Notes under the pieces: generated by a model
Databases searched by the model: none
The model's input: only the letters and a program-made list of their open reading frames with translations
Told to the model about the DNA's origin: nothing
Program-made: the position numbers and the translations under genes
In this document: positions 51,947-60,861 of the stretch, in pieces
Layout of the letters: each line of letters begins with the position of its first letter
How positions within the stretch are numbered: the first letter of the stretch is position 1
Assembly: GCA_902773925.1 (NCBI GenBank)
Contig: CACYGI010000003.1
Location: 1 to 64,000 of the forward strand
Direction: 5' to 3'
Origin: an uncultured Bacteroidia bacterium
Lineage (GTDB): Bacteria; Bacteroidota; Bacteroidia; Bacteroidales; UBA932
DNA length: 64,000 nucleotides

Positions 51947-53272
51947 ATGATAACTATCGAAGCACTTTACAAGCTTTTCCTGAAGTGCCCCGCAGTGACT
52001 ACCGACAGCCGGAACGTCCCTGCAGGCGCTATGTTTTTCGCTCTCAAGGGCGAAAATTTCGACGGAAATGATTTCGCCGTCGGCGCATTGCGTGCCGGTG
52101 CGCGCTTTGCGGTGGTGGATCGTGTGTCACTCGAAGGCGTCCACGTCGGTCCCGGTGGCTGGCGCCGCTGCATCCTGGTAGAGAACGTACTCCAGACATT
52201 GCAGGCGCTGGCGCGCTATCACCGTCGCCAGTTCGCGATTCCGGTCATAGGCATTACCGGCACCAACGGCAAGACCACCACCAAGGAGCTTGTGAGCGCG
52301 GTGCTTTCGCGCAAATACGATACTGTTTATACGACAGGCAATCTCAACAATCATATCGGCGTGCCTCTGACGCTGCTGCGGATGAACCGCCGCACGCGTA
52401 TGGCCGTCATCGAGATGGGGGCCAGTTCACCGGGCGAGATTGCGACTCTGGCTGATATCGCCGAGCCGACACACGGTATTGTGACCAACGTGGGGCGCGC
52501 GCACCTCGAAGGTTTCGGCTCGTTCGAGAAGATCAAGAAGACCAAGGGCGAGCTGTATGATTTCCTGCGACAGAGCGGAGGGACGGTGTTCTGCAATGCC
52601 GACAATCCGGTCATCGCAGAGATGGTGGCAGCCCGCCCCGGTCTGCGCACCATCCGCTACGGGCAGAGCATTTCCGGATCGACGGTGCTGCCCGTGACCG
52701 CTGAGCATCCTTTCCTGCGCCTCGCTCCGGGCGCTGAGGCTCCGGTCATATCGACGCATCTCGTGGGCTCGTACAATGCCGACAACGTCCTTGCGGCCCT
52801 TGCCGTGGGCTCCTGCTTTGATGTTCCGCTGCAGGATGCCATTGCGGCGCTCGAGGAGTATGCTCCTTCGAATGACCGTTCGCAGATGGTCGCTACCGGG
52901 CGCAATACCCTCATCGTAGATGCCTACAATGCCAATCCGACGAGTATGAATACCGCCCTTGACAATCTTGCCGCTTCGGAGTTCCCCGGCAAGACGGTCA
53001 TCCTGGGCGATATGCTGGAGCTCGGCGAGGTCTCCTGCAGCGAGCACGAGGCCGTCATCGGCAAGGCTCTGGGCATCACGGATTCGGTATTCCTGGTGGG
53101 AGGAGAATTTGCCGCCGCCGCGGCCGTAGCAGGCAGCGCCTCTAAAGTCCATTGCTTCCAGGACGTGGCCGCTCTTCGCGATTATCTTGCAGACAATCCG
53201 CTCTCGGACCGTACGATCCTTATCAAGGGTTCGCACGGAATGCATCTGGAGCGTCTGCGCGATGCTCTCTGA
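51947..53272 (+). CDS. murF: UDP-N-acetylmuramoyl-tripeptide--D-alanyl-D-alanine ligase
   Basis: A 441-residue Mur ligase completing the UDP-MurNAc pentapeptide. N-terminal uridine-binding domain (TTDSRNVPAGAMFFALKGENFDGNDF), ATP loop GITGTNGKTTTKE, then NLNNHIGVPLTLL and EMGASSPGEI, and the C-terminal DAYNANPTSMNTAL. Last gene of the operon; convergent with the glycosyltransferase gene (6 bases). Confidence 0.95.
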   Translation: MITIEALYKLFLKCPAVTTDSRNVPAGAMFFALKGENFDGNDFAVGALRAGARFAVVDRVSLEGVHVGPGGWRRCILVENVLQTLQALARYHRRQFAIPVIGITGTNGKTTTKELVSAVLSRKYDTVYTTGNLNNHIGVPLTLLRMNRRTRMAVIEMGASSPGEIATLADIAEPTHGIVTNVGRAHLEGFGSFEKIKKTKGELYDFLRQSGGTVFCNADNPVIAEMVAARPGLRTIRYGQSISGSTVLPVTAEHPFLRLAPGAEAPVISTHLVGSYNADNVLAALAVGSCFDVPLQDAIAALEEYAPSNDRSQMVATGRNTLIVDAYNANPTSMNTALDNLAASEFPGKTVILGDMLELGEVSCSEHEAVIGKALGITDSVFLVGGEFAAAAAVAGSASKVHCFQDVAALRDYLADNPLSDRTILIKGSHGMHLERLRDAL

Positions 53273-53278
53273 TCAGGT

Positions 53279-54301
53279 TTAGAAATCCAGCCGGTCGAAG
53301 GTGATACGGCCGCGCGAGAGGAAGTATCGAAGTACGATGCTGTGCGGATAGTAGCCGGTCAGCGGGCCTCGCTGCTCGTCATTGACCTCGATGTCCTTCT
53401 TCATCCTGCGGTAGTCGCGATGGGCGCGCAGCACGGCCTTGAAGCTGCTCCACCGCCCCGTGAGCAGGAATATCAGCGCCGATGTGCGGTCCAGCGTAAA
53501 TCGCATCATCATCCTTGCGAGGCGGATGTTGTCCGGCAGGTTTTTGCGCAGCATCAGCAGGTTGTTGCGGTAGTTGAGGTAGAGCTTGTGCGGCGAATCC
53601 TGCGGCAGGGTGCCGCCTCCCAGGTGATAGACTTTCGATTGAGGAACGCACCATACCTGATAGCCGAGGCGCTTGGCCCGCCAGCACAGGTCCACCTCCT
53701 CCATATGTGCGAAAAATGACTCGTCGAGTCCGCCGAGGTGGTGGTAGAGCGAGCTGCGGATCATCAGGCAGGCTCCCGTGGCCCAGAATATCTCGATGGG
53801 TTCGTCGTACTGGCCGCGGTCCGCCTCGATGTTGGCGAGGATACGCCCCCGGCAGAAGGGATAGCCGTAGCGGTCGATAAAACCGCCGCAGGCTCCGGCA
53901 TATTCGAAGTGACTGCGGTCTGCGTCCGCGAGAATCTTGGGCTGGCAGATGCCGGCATCGGGATGCTCTTCCATAAATGCGGCAAGCGGCTCAATCCAGC
54001 CCGCAGGCGTATCGACGTCCGAATTGAGCAGGATGTAATAATCAGCCTCAACCTGCTTCAGGGCGTGGTTGTAGCCTCCGGTAAAGCCGTAGTTGCGGTC
54101 AAATGGTAGCACCTTGACGCCGCTCCACTCGCTGGCCAGATACTCTGTCGAGCCGTCTGTCGAGCCGTTGTCCGCCACCACGACGAATGCGCTGTCGTTT
54201 CCGCCGCCGGTAAATCCGGCCGCCGAGGCCACGACTCCCGGCAGGTAACGCTGCAACATCCCGAGACCGTTCCAATTGAGTATGACTATCGCGATTTCCA
54301 T
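53279..54301 (-). CDS. Family 2 glycosyltransferase (rhamnosyltransferase-like)
   Basis: A 340-residue GT-A enzyme. The N terminus VILNWNGLGML and DNGSTDGSTEYL bind nucleotide-sugar, LNSDVDTP is the DxD region, and ATGACLMIRSSLYHHLGGLDESFFAHMEEVDLCWRAK gives the acceptor-side ED motif. It is similar to rhamnosyl/galactofuranosyl transferases of LPS or capsule synthesis. The ATG at 54301 is preferred to the in-frame TTG at 54304. A TATCTTTG box lies just upstream. Confidence 0.9.
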   Translation of the reverse strand: MEIAIVILNWNGLGMLQRYLPGVVASAAGFTGGGNDSAFVVVADNGSTDGSTEYLASEWSGVKVLPFDRNYGFTGGYNHALKQVEADYYILLNSDVDTPAGWIEPLAAFMEEHPDAGICQPKILADADRSHFEYAGACGGFIDRYGYPFCRGRILANIEADRGQYDEPIEIFWATGACLMIRSSLYHHLGGLDESFFAHMEEVDLCWRAKRLGYQVWCVPQSKVYHLGGGTLPQDSPHKLYLNYRNNLLMLRKNLPDNIRLARMMMRFTLDRTSALIFLLTGRWSSFKAVLRAHRDYRRMKKDIEVNDEQRGPLTGYYPHSIVLRYFLSRGRITFDRLDF

Positions 54302-54306
54302 CAATG

Positions 54307-54314
54307 CAAAGATA
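54307..54314 (-). promoter_or_regulatory. -7 box of the glycosyltransferase gene
   Basis: TATCTTTG on the minus strand, 5 bases before the ATG, so the mRNA leader would be nearly absent. Confidence 0.5.
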
Positions 54315-54368
54315 ATCCTTGTTTTGAAATAACACAGCGGACTGGGTATAAATTCGGGATATTTTCAG

Positions 54369-54376
54369 TAAGTTTG
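54369..54376 (+). promoter_or_regulatory. -7 box of the ribokinase gene
   Basis: TAAGTTTG matches TAnnTTTG, 30 bases before the ATG. Confidence 0.45.
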
Positions 54377-54406
54377 TAGCATAAGAACATTAAAAACGAG
54401 ATTATT

Positions 54407-55303
54407 ATGGGAAAGAAAATCGTAGTGGTCGGCAGCAGCAATACCGACATGACAATAAAGGGTGATAAGCTTCCGGTACCGGGCGAGACAGTCGCCGGCG
54501 GCGTTTTCTATGCAGGACAGGGCGGCAAGGGCGCCAACCAGGCCGTTGCGGCGCGTCGTCTCGGCGGTGAAGTCGCGTTTGTCTGCAAGGTCGGCAATGA
54601 TATTTTCGCTGAAAATACACTCAAGTCATATGTCGATGAGGGCATCGATATCTCCGGTGTCCTGCGCAGCAAGGAGGCTTCGGGCGTCGCGCTCATCCTG
54701 GTAGATGCCTCGGGTGAGAATTGCATTTCCGTAGCTTCCGGGGCCAACGGCGACTTTACGGTGGCGGACGTGGATTCGGTGGCGGGCATCATCAAGAGCG
54801 CGGACATCCTGGTGCTGCAGCTCGAGATACCCGTTCCTTCGGTTCTTGCGGCGGCAAAGATCGCCCGCGAAGGCGGTGCCTACGTCATCCTCAATCCGGC
54901 TCCCGCCTGCCCGCTGCCCAAGGAGCTTTTCCGCTACGTTTCCCTGATGGTGCCCAACCAGACGGAGCTTTCGCTGCTTTCGGGCATCAACTGCGACAGT
55001 ATGGACAAGGTCAAAGAGGCTGTTGCTGAGCTCAAGCGGATGGGCGTCGGCGATGTCGTCGTGACGCTCGGCTCAAAGGGCTCGCTGGTTTGCGCAGGCT
55101 CTACGTTCGAGACAGTTGAGGCACAGAAGGTCAAGGCGGTTGATGCTACTGCGGCCGGCGATACATTCTGCGGCGGTCTGGCAGTCGGCCTGAGCGAAGG
55201 CCTCACCCTCGTCGATGCAGCCCGTTTTGCAACCCGCGCCTCGGCCATCACCGTCCAGCGCCCCGGCGCCCAGAACTCGATCCCGTACAGGAAGGAGCTC
55301 TGA
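54407..55303 (+). CDS. rbsK: Ribokinase (PfkB family)
   Basis: A 298-residue sugar kinase. N-terminal VVVGSSNTDMTIKGDKLPVPGETV, GQGGKGANQAVAARRLG (sugar/lid), NPAPACPLP, and the catalytic DATAAGDTFCGGLAVGL with the anion hole and Asp base. It phosphorylates D-ribose at O5. No ribose transporter or regulator is next to it. It is bounded by the convergent ExbB-like gene. Confidence 0.9.
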   Translation: MGKKIVVVGSSNTDMTIKGDKLPVPGETVAGGVFYAGQGGKGANQAVAARRLGGEVAFVCKVGNDIFAENTLKSYVDEGIDISGVLRSKEASGVALILVDASGENCISVASGANGDFTVADVDSVAGIIKSADILVLQLEIPVPSVLAAAKIAREGGAYVILNPAPACPLPKELFRYVSLMVPNQTELSLLSGINCDSMDKVKEAVAELKRMGVGDVVVTLGSKGSLVCAGSTFETVEAQKVKAVDATAAGDTFCGGLAVGLSEGLTLVDAARFATRASAITVQRPGAQNSIPYRKEL

Positions 55304-55371
55304 ATACAGGGCTTCAGCACCGCGAATCTTACCGTCAAGTATCGCCTCCAAAGTGGCCACGCGTGCCAGTT

Positions 55372-55719
55372 CTATAGCCGGGGTTTCTGGATGACCCGGA
55401 CTACAAGGGAGATGAGGTAGATAATGACGCCGTAGATAACGGGAATCATGCTGACTTTCAGTCCGCCGAAAAACACATTGGGAGAGATTAAGTCAAAAAG
55501 TCCGGAGACCCCACCACCATGAGCGTCGGCGACTTGCTGAAACGCGGAAAACATCTGACGAAGTCCCAGCAGAAACGAAAAGAATCCAAAAACCAATGCG
55601 AAGGCACCGATTTCCTTCACCCGGCGAGGCGCCTTCCATGCGGCGAAGAAGATGGCGACAAGGAGGATCGTAAGGACGGACATAAACAAGGCTCCTCCTT
55701 CAATGAACAATCTGAACAT
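55372..55719 (-). CDS. Short MotA/TolQ/ExbB-like membrane protein
   Basis: A 115-residue protein with three hydrophobic helices (about 10-27, 36-54, 85-108). The order and the conserved polar/Gly pattern recall the C-terminal core of MotA/TolQ/ExbB proton-channel proteins, in shortened form. The start at 55719 is set by a complete upstream promoter (55752-55782) and by the hydrophobic N terminus. It is divergent from a membrane LytTR regulator. Function unknown. Confidence 0.6.
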   Translation of the reverse strand: MFRLFIEGGALFMSVLTILLVAIFFAAWKAPRRVKEIGAFALVFGFFSFLLGLRQMFSAFQQVADAHGGGVSGLFDLISPNVFFGGLKVSMIPVIYGVIIYLISLVVRVIQKPRL

Positions 55720-55751
55720 AACGAGTAATTTTGGGGTTAAAATTTCTGTAG

Positions 55752-55782
55752 CAAAAGTAGGGAAACCAGCGCTTTCCCCAAA
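55752..55782 (-). promoter_or_regulatory. Promoter of the ExbB-like gene with a palindrome in the spacer
   Basis: On the minus strand TTTG (55779-55782), a 19-base spacer and TACTTTTG (55752-55759). The whole spacer is the inverted repeat gggaaa-N7-tttccc (55760-55778), a candidate operator for the divergently encoded LytTR protein or another regulator. Confidence 0.65.
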
Positions 55783-55856
55783 GTTTAAAACCCTACACAG
55801 AGATGTCAAATCCCCATCTTTATGATTCGCAAAGGACGGATATCCCGGATTTATGA

Positions 55857-55864
55857 TATTTTTG
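55857..55864 (+). promoter_or_regulatory. -7 box of the LytTR gene
   Basis: TATTTTTG, 7 bases before the ATG at 55872. Confidence 0.45.
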
Positions 55865-55871
55865 CAGAAAC

Positions 55872-56585
55872 ATGAAGCGGATTCTCGTCATATCTTACTG
55901 GATTGTCGCCATCGTTTTTGCGGCGATCCTGCTCATCAGCGAGGTCTATCGCTTTCTTGAGGCTTTGTTCGTCGGGACGCTGTTCCTTCCCGGTGCTTTG
56001 GCCGCTAAGTTCTTATTTCCAAAAGTGAGTTTCCAAAACAGGTGGTCAGGAATCAAAGACTGCTGTTTCATCGTCCTGGGAATCCTCGTGGCTGAATTGC
56101 TTCTATTCCTGTTTGCTCACTACTACATTTGTCGTCTCCGGGATCCGGCCGCTTACTTTTACAAATGGGAGGATATCCCCGAAATCCTGACCAACCCCAT
56201 CTTCATCGCCCTCATTCTGACTGTTCTGGCCACAGGAAGCTATTACTTTGAGTCCTGGCTTGATAAGAAACGCCCCACCAGCCCCGGCCCTGTTACCTTC
56301 ACTTCGGACAGAAAACCCGTAACGCTCTCCCTCGAAGAAATCCTGTTCGTGGAATCCAACGATGCCATCACCACCGTCGTCGCCACAGAAGGCCGACGGT
56401 TCAGGAACAAGACCCCAATCTCCCAATGGGAAGCCAACCTCTCCCCGCACTTCATCCGGATTCACCGCTCATATCTGGTCAACAAGGCCGCCGTCTCCCG
56501 AATCGACGGAGATCTTCTGTCCATCGGCGATATCCAGCTACCCATATCCCGAAAGTACAAAACCGGGACAAAAATAATTGCATAA
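55872..56585 (+). CDS. Membrane-embedded LytTR-family transcription regulator
   Basis: A 237-residue protein. Four hydrophobic helices (about 5-25, 33-50, 62-85, 112-130) precede a LytTR DNA-binding domain (about 150-235: LSLEEILFVESNDAITTVVATEGRRFRNKTPISQWEANL, FIRIHRSYLVN). There is no receiver domain, so sensing is through the membrane part. Divergent from the ExbB-like gene, with a 152-base shared control region, which suggests that gene is its target. Alternative: an orphan autoregulator. Confidence 0.85.
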   Translation: MKRILVISYWIVAIVFAAILLISEVYRFLEALFVGTLFLPGALAAKFLFPKVSFQNRWSGIKDCCFIVLGILVAELLLFLFAHYYICRLRDPAAYFYKWEDIPEILTNPIFIALILTVLATGSYYFESWLDKKRPTSPGPVTFTSDRKPVTLSLEEILFVESNDAITTVVATEGRRFRNKTPISQWEANLSPHFIRIHRSYLVNKAAVSRIDGDLLSIGDIQLPISRKYKTGTKIIA

Positions 56586-56647
56586 AGTCACAAGAATTTG
56601 AGTGCAATCTGATGCTACTCGAAATCAGTTTTTGAAAAGAAATTAGC

Positions 56648-56655
56648 TACCTTTG
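56648..56655 (+). promoter_or_regulatory. -7 box of obgE
   Basis: TACCTTTG, 7 bases before the obgE ATG. Confidence 0.5.
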
Positions 56656-56662
56656 CGATGTT

Positions 56663-57670
56663 ATGGCAGATAGCAATTTCATAGACTACGTCAAGATATA
56701 CTGCAAGGCGGGGGACGGCGGGCCTGGTTCGACGCACCTGCACCGCGCCAAGTATGTGGCAAAGGGCGGGCCGGACGGCGGTGACGGCGGTCGCGGCGGA
56801 CATATCATCCTTCGCGGCAACCGTCAGGAATGGACCCTGATCCACCTCAAGTACCGCAAGCATATCAAGGCCGAGGACGGCGAAAGCGGCGGCGGCCAGC
56901 TCCAGACCGGCAAGGAAGGCCGCGACATCATCCTGGACGTGCCCCTGGGTACGGTGGCGCGCGATGCCGAGACGGGTGAAGCCCTGTTCGAGGTGATCGA
57001 AGACGGCGAGATGAAGATTCTCGCACGCGGCGGCCGCGGCGGCCTGGGCAACAACAACTTCAAGAGCGCCACCAACCAGACGCCCCGCTACGCCCAGCCT
57101 GGCACCCCGGGCGTCGAGGGCTGGTTCATCCTGGAGCTCAAGGTCATGGCGGACGTGGGACTGGTCGGATTTCCCAACGCCGGCAAGTCCACGCTGCTTT
57201 CGGTGATTTCCGCAGCCAAGCCCAAGATTGCAGACTATGCATTTACGACGCTCGAGCCGAGCCTGGGCATCGTGCCCTACCGCGAAGACAAGTCATTCGT
57301 CGTGGCTGACATACCGGGCATCATCGAAGGCGCGCACGAAGGCCGCGGCATCGGACTGAGGTTCCTGCGGCACATAGAGCGCAACTCGATGCTGCTGTTC
57401 CTGGTCCCCGCCGACAGCAGTGACATCGCGGGCGAATACCGCATCCTGCTTCGTGAGCTGAAGCTCTACAATCCCGAACTGCTCGACAAACAGCGTGTCC
57501 TGGCCATCTCCAAGTCGGATATGCTCGACGAGGACCTCAAGAAAGAGATTCGCCGGCACCTGCCGCGCAAGATACCGTATATATTTATCAGCAGCGTGAC
57601 GGGAGAGGGGATAGTACAGCTCAAGGACCTGCTCTGGCAGCAGCTCAACGAAGATGAATCCGCTGATTGA
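56663..57670 (+). CDS. obgE: Obg family GTPase
   Basis: A 335-residue GTPase tied to 50S assembly and stringent control. The glycine-rich Obg fold (about 1-160, [29 protein letters not shown]) is followed by the G domain: [10 protein letters not shown] (G1), TTLEP (G2), DIPG (G3), SKSD (G4). There is no C-terminal OCT domain, as in most Gram-negative forms. It overlaps the PAP2 gene by 17 bases. Confidence 0.96.
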   Translation: MADSNFIDYVKIYCKAGDGGPGSTHLHRAKYVAKGGPDGGDGGRGGHIILRGNRQEWTLIHLKYRKHIKAEDGESGGGQLQTGKEGRDIILDVPLGTVARDAETGEALFEVIEDGEMKILARGGRGGLGNNNFKSATNQTPRYAQPGTPGVEGWFILELKVMADVGLVGFPNAGKSTLLSVISAAKPKIADYAFTTLEPSLGIVPYREDKSFVVADIPGIIEGAHEGRGIGLRFLRHIERNSMLLFLVPADSSDIAGEYRILLRELKLYNPELLDKQRVLAISKSDMLDEDLKKEIRRHLPRKIPYIFISSVTGEGIVQLKDLLWQQLNEDESAD

Positions 57671-58223
57671 GCTGGATCGTAACATCACCGTAGCGATCAA
57701 TGATTTCGGCCCGGCCTGGCTGGATGCCATTATGGCTTTCCTGTCCAAAGTCTGGGTATGGGTGCCGCTGTATGTGGCGGTCATCCTCTGGACACTCTGG
57801 CGGCACGGCTGGCGCAAGGCTCTGCTGCTCCTGGGGTTCGCCATTCTGACCGTGATAGCCACGGACCAGATAAGCGTGCTTATCAAGAACACCGTCTGCC
57901 GCCTGCGTCCGTGCCAGGATCCTACGCTCTCGGGCCTGATACATATGATGGAGAAGTATCAGGGCCTCTACGGATTCCCCTCGGGCCACGCCTGCAATAC
58001 ATTTGCATTCGCACTTCTGACCTCATACAGCGCACAGCGCCGCTGGTGGCCACCAGTATTCTTCGGCTGGGCCTCGCTCGTGACATTCAGCCGCATCTAT
58101 GACGGTATGCATTTCCTTGGTGACTGCATCGCCGGAGCATTGCTGGGACTGGCCATCGCCGCAGTTTTCGTCCTGGTTTTCAGATGGGTGGAGCAAAAGC
58201 TCAAAATCGAAAAGAGATGCTGA
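57654..58223 (+). CDS. PAP2 family membrane phosphatase
   Basis: A 189-residue protein with about five hydrophobic helices and the complete PAP2 signature: [13 protein letters not shown] (K-x6-RP), PSGHACN (PSGH) and [13 protein letters not shown] (SR-x5-H-x3-D). It is a likely undecaprenyl-pyrophosphate or phosphatidate phosphatase in the inner membrane. It overlaps obgE by 17 bases and lplA by 7, so the three genes are one tight operon. Confidence 0.92.
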   Translation: MNPLIELDRNITVAINDFGPAWLDAIMAFLSKVWVWVPLYVAVILWTLWRHGWRKALLLLGFAILTVIATDQISVLIKNTVCRLRPCQDPTLSGLIHMMEKYQGLYGFPSGHACNTFAFALLTSYSAQRRWWPPVFFGWASLVTFSRIYDGMHFLGDCIAGALLGLAIAAVFVLVFRWVEQKLKIEKRC

Positions 58224-59215
58224 TAATCCGCGACAAAAGCATCGATCCCTACTGGAACCTGGCCGCCGAGGAATACCTTCTCACGGCAAAGGACGAGCCG
58301 ATATTCCGGCTCTGGCGCAACGACCGCGCAGTTATCGTCGGGCGCAACCAGAATACGCGTGCCGAAATCAACCGCGACTTCGTCGAGCGCAGCGGAATAG
58401 CCGTGGTGCGGCGGATGACCGGCGGAGGCGCTGTGTTTCACGATCTTGGCAACGTCAATTATACTTTCATAGACCTCAAGGGCGAGGATGAATACGGCCG
58501 CTCGATGTTCCGCCGTTTTTCGCAGCCCATAGTCGAGGCGCTGGCCGCACTCGGCGTCGAGGCCCGTATAGAAGGGCGCAACGACCTGACGGTAGATGGG
58601 CTGAAAATCTCCGGCACGGCGATGTGTGTCCACCGCGGGCGGCTGCTGCATCACGGTACGCTGCTTTTCAGCGCGAAAATGGATGATCTCACGCAGGCCC
58701 TGCTGCCCCGGCCCGAGAAGTACGAGGGTCGCGGCGTGGCTTCGGTCCGCAGCCGCGTCACCAATATCTCGCAGCACCTGCGCGAGCCGATGAGCGTCGT
58801 TCAATTTCTGGATTTCCTGGGCGACTTCGTGGGGCGTGCGGGCACCCCGTATGAGTATTCGGCGCAGGATATTGCCGCGATAGATGCGCTTGCGCGCGAC
58901 AAATACCGCCGCGACGAGTGGAATTACGGTACTGCTGCGGCCGGCGGAGCGGGGCGGATTTCAGCCGTCAGGCGATTCCCGGCAGGATTGTTCGAGTTGT
59001 ATGCCACCATCGAGGCGCATCGCATCGCGCAAATGGATATCAAGGGCGACTATTTCTTCCGCCGGCCGACAGAGGAATTCTGCAGAGCGATGGACGGGGC
59101 CTCATTCACCCGCGAAGAGCTGTCCCGCCGATTGAAGGAGCTGCCGCTGGATGACTATTTCTGCGGGGTGAGCGAAGACGAGATACTCGGCCTTCTGTTT
59201 GATGCATCGGAATAA
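58217..59215 (+). CDS. lplA: Lipoate--protein ligase
   Basis: A 332-residue enzyme that attaches lipoate to H protein or 2-oxoacid dehydrogenase E2. PYWNLAAEEYLL, RNQNTRAEIN, VVRRMTGGGAVFHDLGNVNYTF (lipoate/AMP loop) and the catalytic-lysine region DLTVDGLKISGTAM are present, with the C-terminal accessory domain. The start is ATG 58217. It could lipoylate the H protein of the glycine cleavage system whose gcvT is in this window. Confidence 0.93.
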   Translation: MLIIRDKSIDPYWNLAAEEYLLTAKDEPIFRLWRNDRAVIVGRNQNTRAEINRDFVERSGIAVVRRMTGGGAVFHDLGNVNYTFIDLKGEDEYGRSMFRRFSQPIVEALAALGVEARIEGRNDLTVDGLKISGTAMCVHRGRLLHHGTLLFSAKMDDLTQALLPRPEKYEGRGVASVRSRVTNISQHLREPMSVVQFLDFLGDFVGRAGTPYEYSAQDIAAIDALARDKYRRDEWNYGTAAAGGAGRISAVRRFPAGLFELYATIEAHRIAQMDIKGDYFFRRPTEEFCRAMDGASFTREELSRRLKELPLDDYFCGVSEDEILGLLFDASE

Positions 59216-59228
59216 ATCATTATATTTG
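59198..59228 (+). promoter_or_regulatory. Promoter of the beta-helix gene
   Basis: TTTG (59198-59201, inside the end of lplA), a 19-base spacer and TATATTTG (59221-59228): a full consensus match, 32 bases before the ATG. Confidence 0.75.
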
Positions 59229-59260
59229 TAAGGATTGAATATTCACCAATTGGTTTCTAT

Positions 59261-60778
59261 ATGAAAGTTTTTCGTTATTTGATCGCAGCTGTGGCACTTT
59301 TTGCCCTGGCTGTACCCTCACAGGCCCAGCTCAATCTGAGGAGCATCGCCAACAAGGCAAAGAATGAAGTCTCGAAGGCTGCTTCCGACAAGGCAAAGAA
59401 CGCGGCTGACGGAGCGGCATCCAAGGCTGCTTCCGCCGCTACTCCTGCCGCAAAGGGCAGAACCCTGTACGTAAGCATCTCGACCGGCAGCGCACGCGCA
59501 GACGGCCTCAGCCCCGAAAAGCCTCTCAAGGACCTCCAGAAGGCCATCGATCTGGCAGAGGAGAATGACGTCATCCTCGTGGCCGAAGGCAACTACCTGG
59601 GCAATATGGACCGCGGATATGTCGAGTGCGGCAAGTTCGGCAACGCCCAGAACGACCGCGGCAAGTTCATCAGCATCTACGGCGGTTACTCCACCGATTT
59701 CAGCGAGCGCGACGTCATCAAGCACGTCACCAGGATCCAGCCCACGACACAGAAGTTCACGGCTCCCCTGATGAACATCAATGCCCGCCGCCCCTACGGT
59801 TATACCGGTCCTGTCGGCACGGTCGTGGTCGACGGTTTCACTTTCGACCTTGGCGAGAACAGCATCTACTATGTCGCCAATGTCAATGAATCGGCGACCG
59901 GTACTCCCAACGAGGGTGTCCTTACGGGCCGTTTCGTAGAGCCTGACTCCCAGCCCAAGTACCCTTATGCCGGTACCTTGAGCGGCGACGAGTACGCACT
60001 CCATATGGATGTCGAGGGCAATGTCCGCGTCTCCAACTGCGTCTTTGTCAACTGCCGCGACTACGGTATCTCCGCGATGATGGGCAAGGGCCATATGGAG
60101 ATCTGCAACAATATCTTCATCTCCTGCCGTTACGCCGCTTGCCAGGTCCGCGGCAGTGTCCGCGATGACGATATCAAGTTCGTTTCGCTCGATTTCCACC
60201 ACAACACGGTCCTCTTCACCTGGACCCGCACCAAGGCATTCGAGGATATGGGACAGGGTTTCCGTTTCATGAACGGCATCCGTACCATCGACGTACACAA
60301 CAACATTTTCGGCTGCAACAGCAACTGCGCGGTCGAGCGTGTGTACTACGAATCCAACAAGGAGATGGAGAAGCTCAAGGAGAGCAACCTCTACGACAAC
60401 TATTATTTCGCCAACAAGCGTGACCTGGAGATCGCGGCAATGGGCGCATCATCCATTTCGGTCCCCGCATCCCGCATCGAAGAGGCTGAGCAGATCGGCC
60501 CGAAGTATGAAGGCAATGTCGAAATGCCCGAGGGCAACGATGCATTCCTCAACGCCATCGACAAGCCGTACCTCGAGGGTTATATGAGCCTCTCGATTAT
60601 GACTTCCCAGAGCTACAATCCCAATTCGGCGGCCAACCAGGTCAACCGTATGTTCGGTCTGAACCAGGTCGGTTCGGAGACTGTCCGCCCGACGATGTAC
60701 TGCAACAAGTACCCCTGGGAGAAGGCAAAGGACCTCTTCGGCAAGGTTCCCGGTTACGGTGCCCAGATGCCTCAGTAA
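59261..60778 (+). CDS. Exported right-handed beta-helix protein
   Basis: A 505-residue protein with signal peptide (about 1-22) and an Ala/Lys-rich helical segment (about 28-65: NKAKNEVSKAASDKAKNAADGAASKAASAA). Next is a beta-helix of the DUF1565/pectate-lyase-like kind (GRTLYVSISTGSARADGLSPEKPLKDLQKAIDLAEENDVILVAEGNY), with repeated coils to about 380. The rungs VSNCVFVNCRDYGISAM and ICNNIFISCRYAACQV are typical. No catalytic residues could be assigned. It may be a surface polysaccharide-binding or structural protein. Strong promoter and C-ending codons suggest high expression. Monocistronic. Confidence 0.75.
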   Translation: MKVFRYLIAAVALFALAVPSQAQLNLRSIANKAKNEVSKAASDKAKNAADGAASKAASAATPAAKGRTLYVSISTGSARADGLSPEKPLKDLQKAIDLAEENDVILVAEGNYLGNMDRGYVECGKFGNAQNDRGKFISIYGGYSTDFSERDVIKHVTRIQPTTQKFTAPLMNINARRPYGYTGPVGTVVVDGFTFDLGENSIYYVANVNESATGTPNEGVLTGRFVEPDSQPKYPYAGTLSGDEYALHMDVEGNVRVSNCVFVNCRDYGISAMMGKGHMEICNNIFISCRYAACQVRGSVRDDDIKFVSLDFHHNTVLFTWTRTKAFEDMGQGFRFMNGIRTIDVHNNIFGCNSNCAVERVYYESNKEMEKLKESNLYDNYYFANKRDLEIAAMGASSISVPASRIEEAEQIGPKYEGNVEMPEGNDAFLNAIDKPYLEGYMSLSIMTSQSYNPNSAANQVNRMFGLNQVGSETVRPTMYCNKYPWEKAKDLFGKVPGYGAQMPQ

Positions 60779-60808
60779 GACATCGGTCCCATAAGCCTTA
60801 AGGCAAAA

Positions 60809-60838
60809 AACGCCGTCCCTTCCGGGGCGGCGTTCTTT
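60809..60838 (+). terminator. Intrinsic terminator of the beta-helix gene
   Basis: An 11-bp stem (aacgccgtccc with ggggcggcgtt, one G-T) around a 4-base loop, flanked by A and T runs, probably serving both directions. Confidence 0.8.
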
Positions 60839-60861
60839 ATTGTGGTGTAAATAATTACGGC

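Noticed and set aside
55304..55371. Minus-strand peptide (ELARVATLEAILDGKIRGAEAL) between rbsK and the ExbB-like gene that looks protein-like.
   Set aside because: Only about 20 residues, with no start codon in context and running into rbsK antisense. It could be a relic of a lost gene end, but there is not enough to call a pseudogene.
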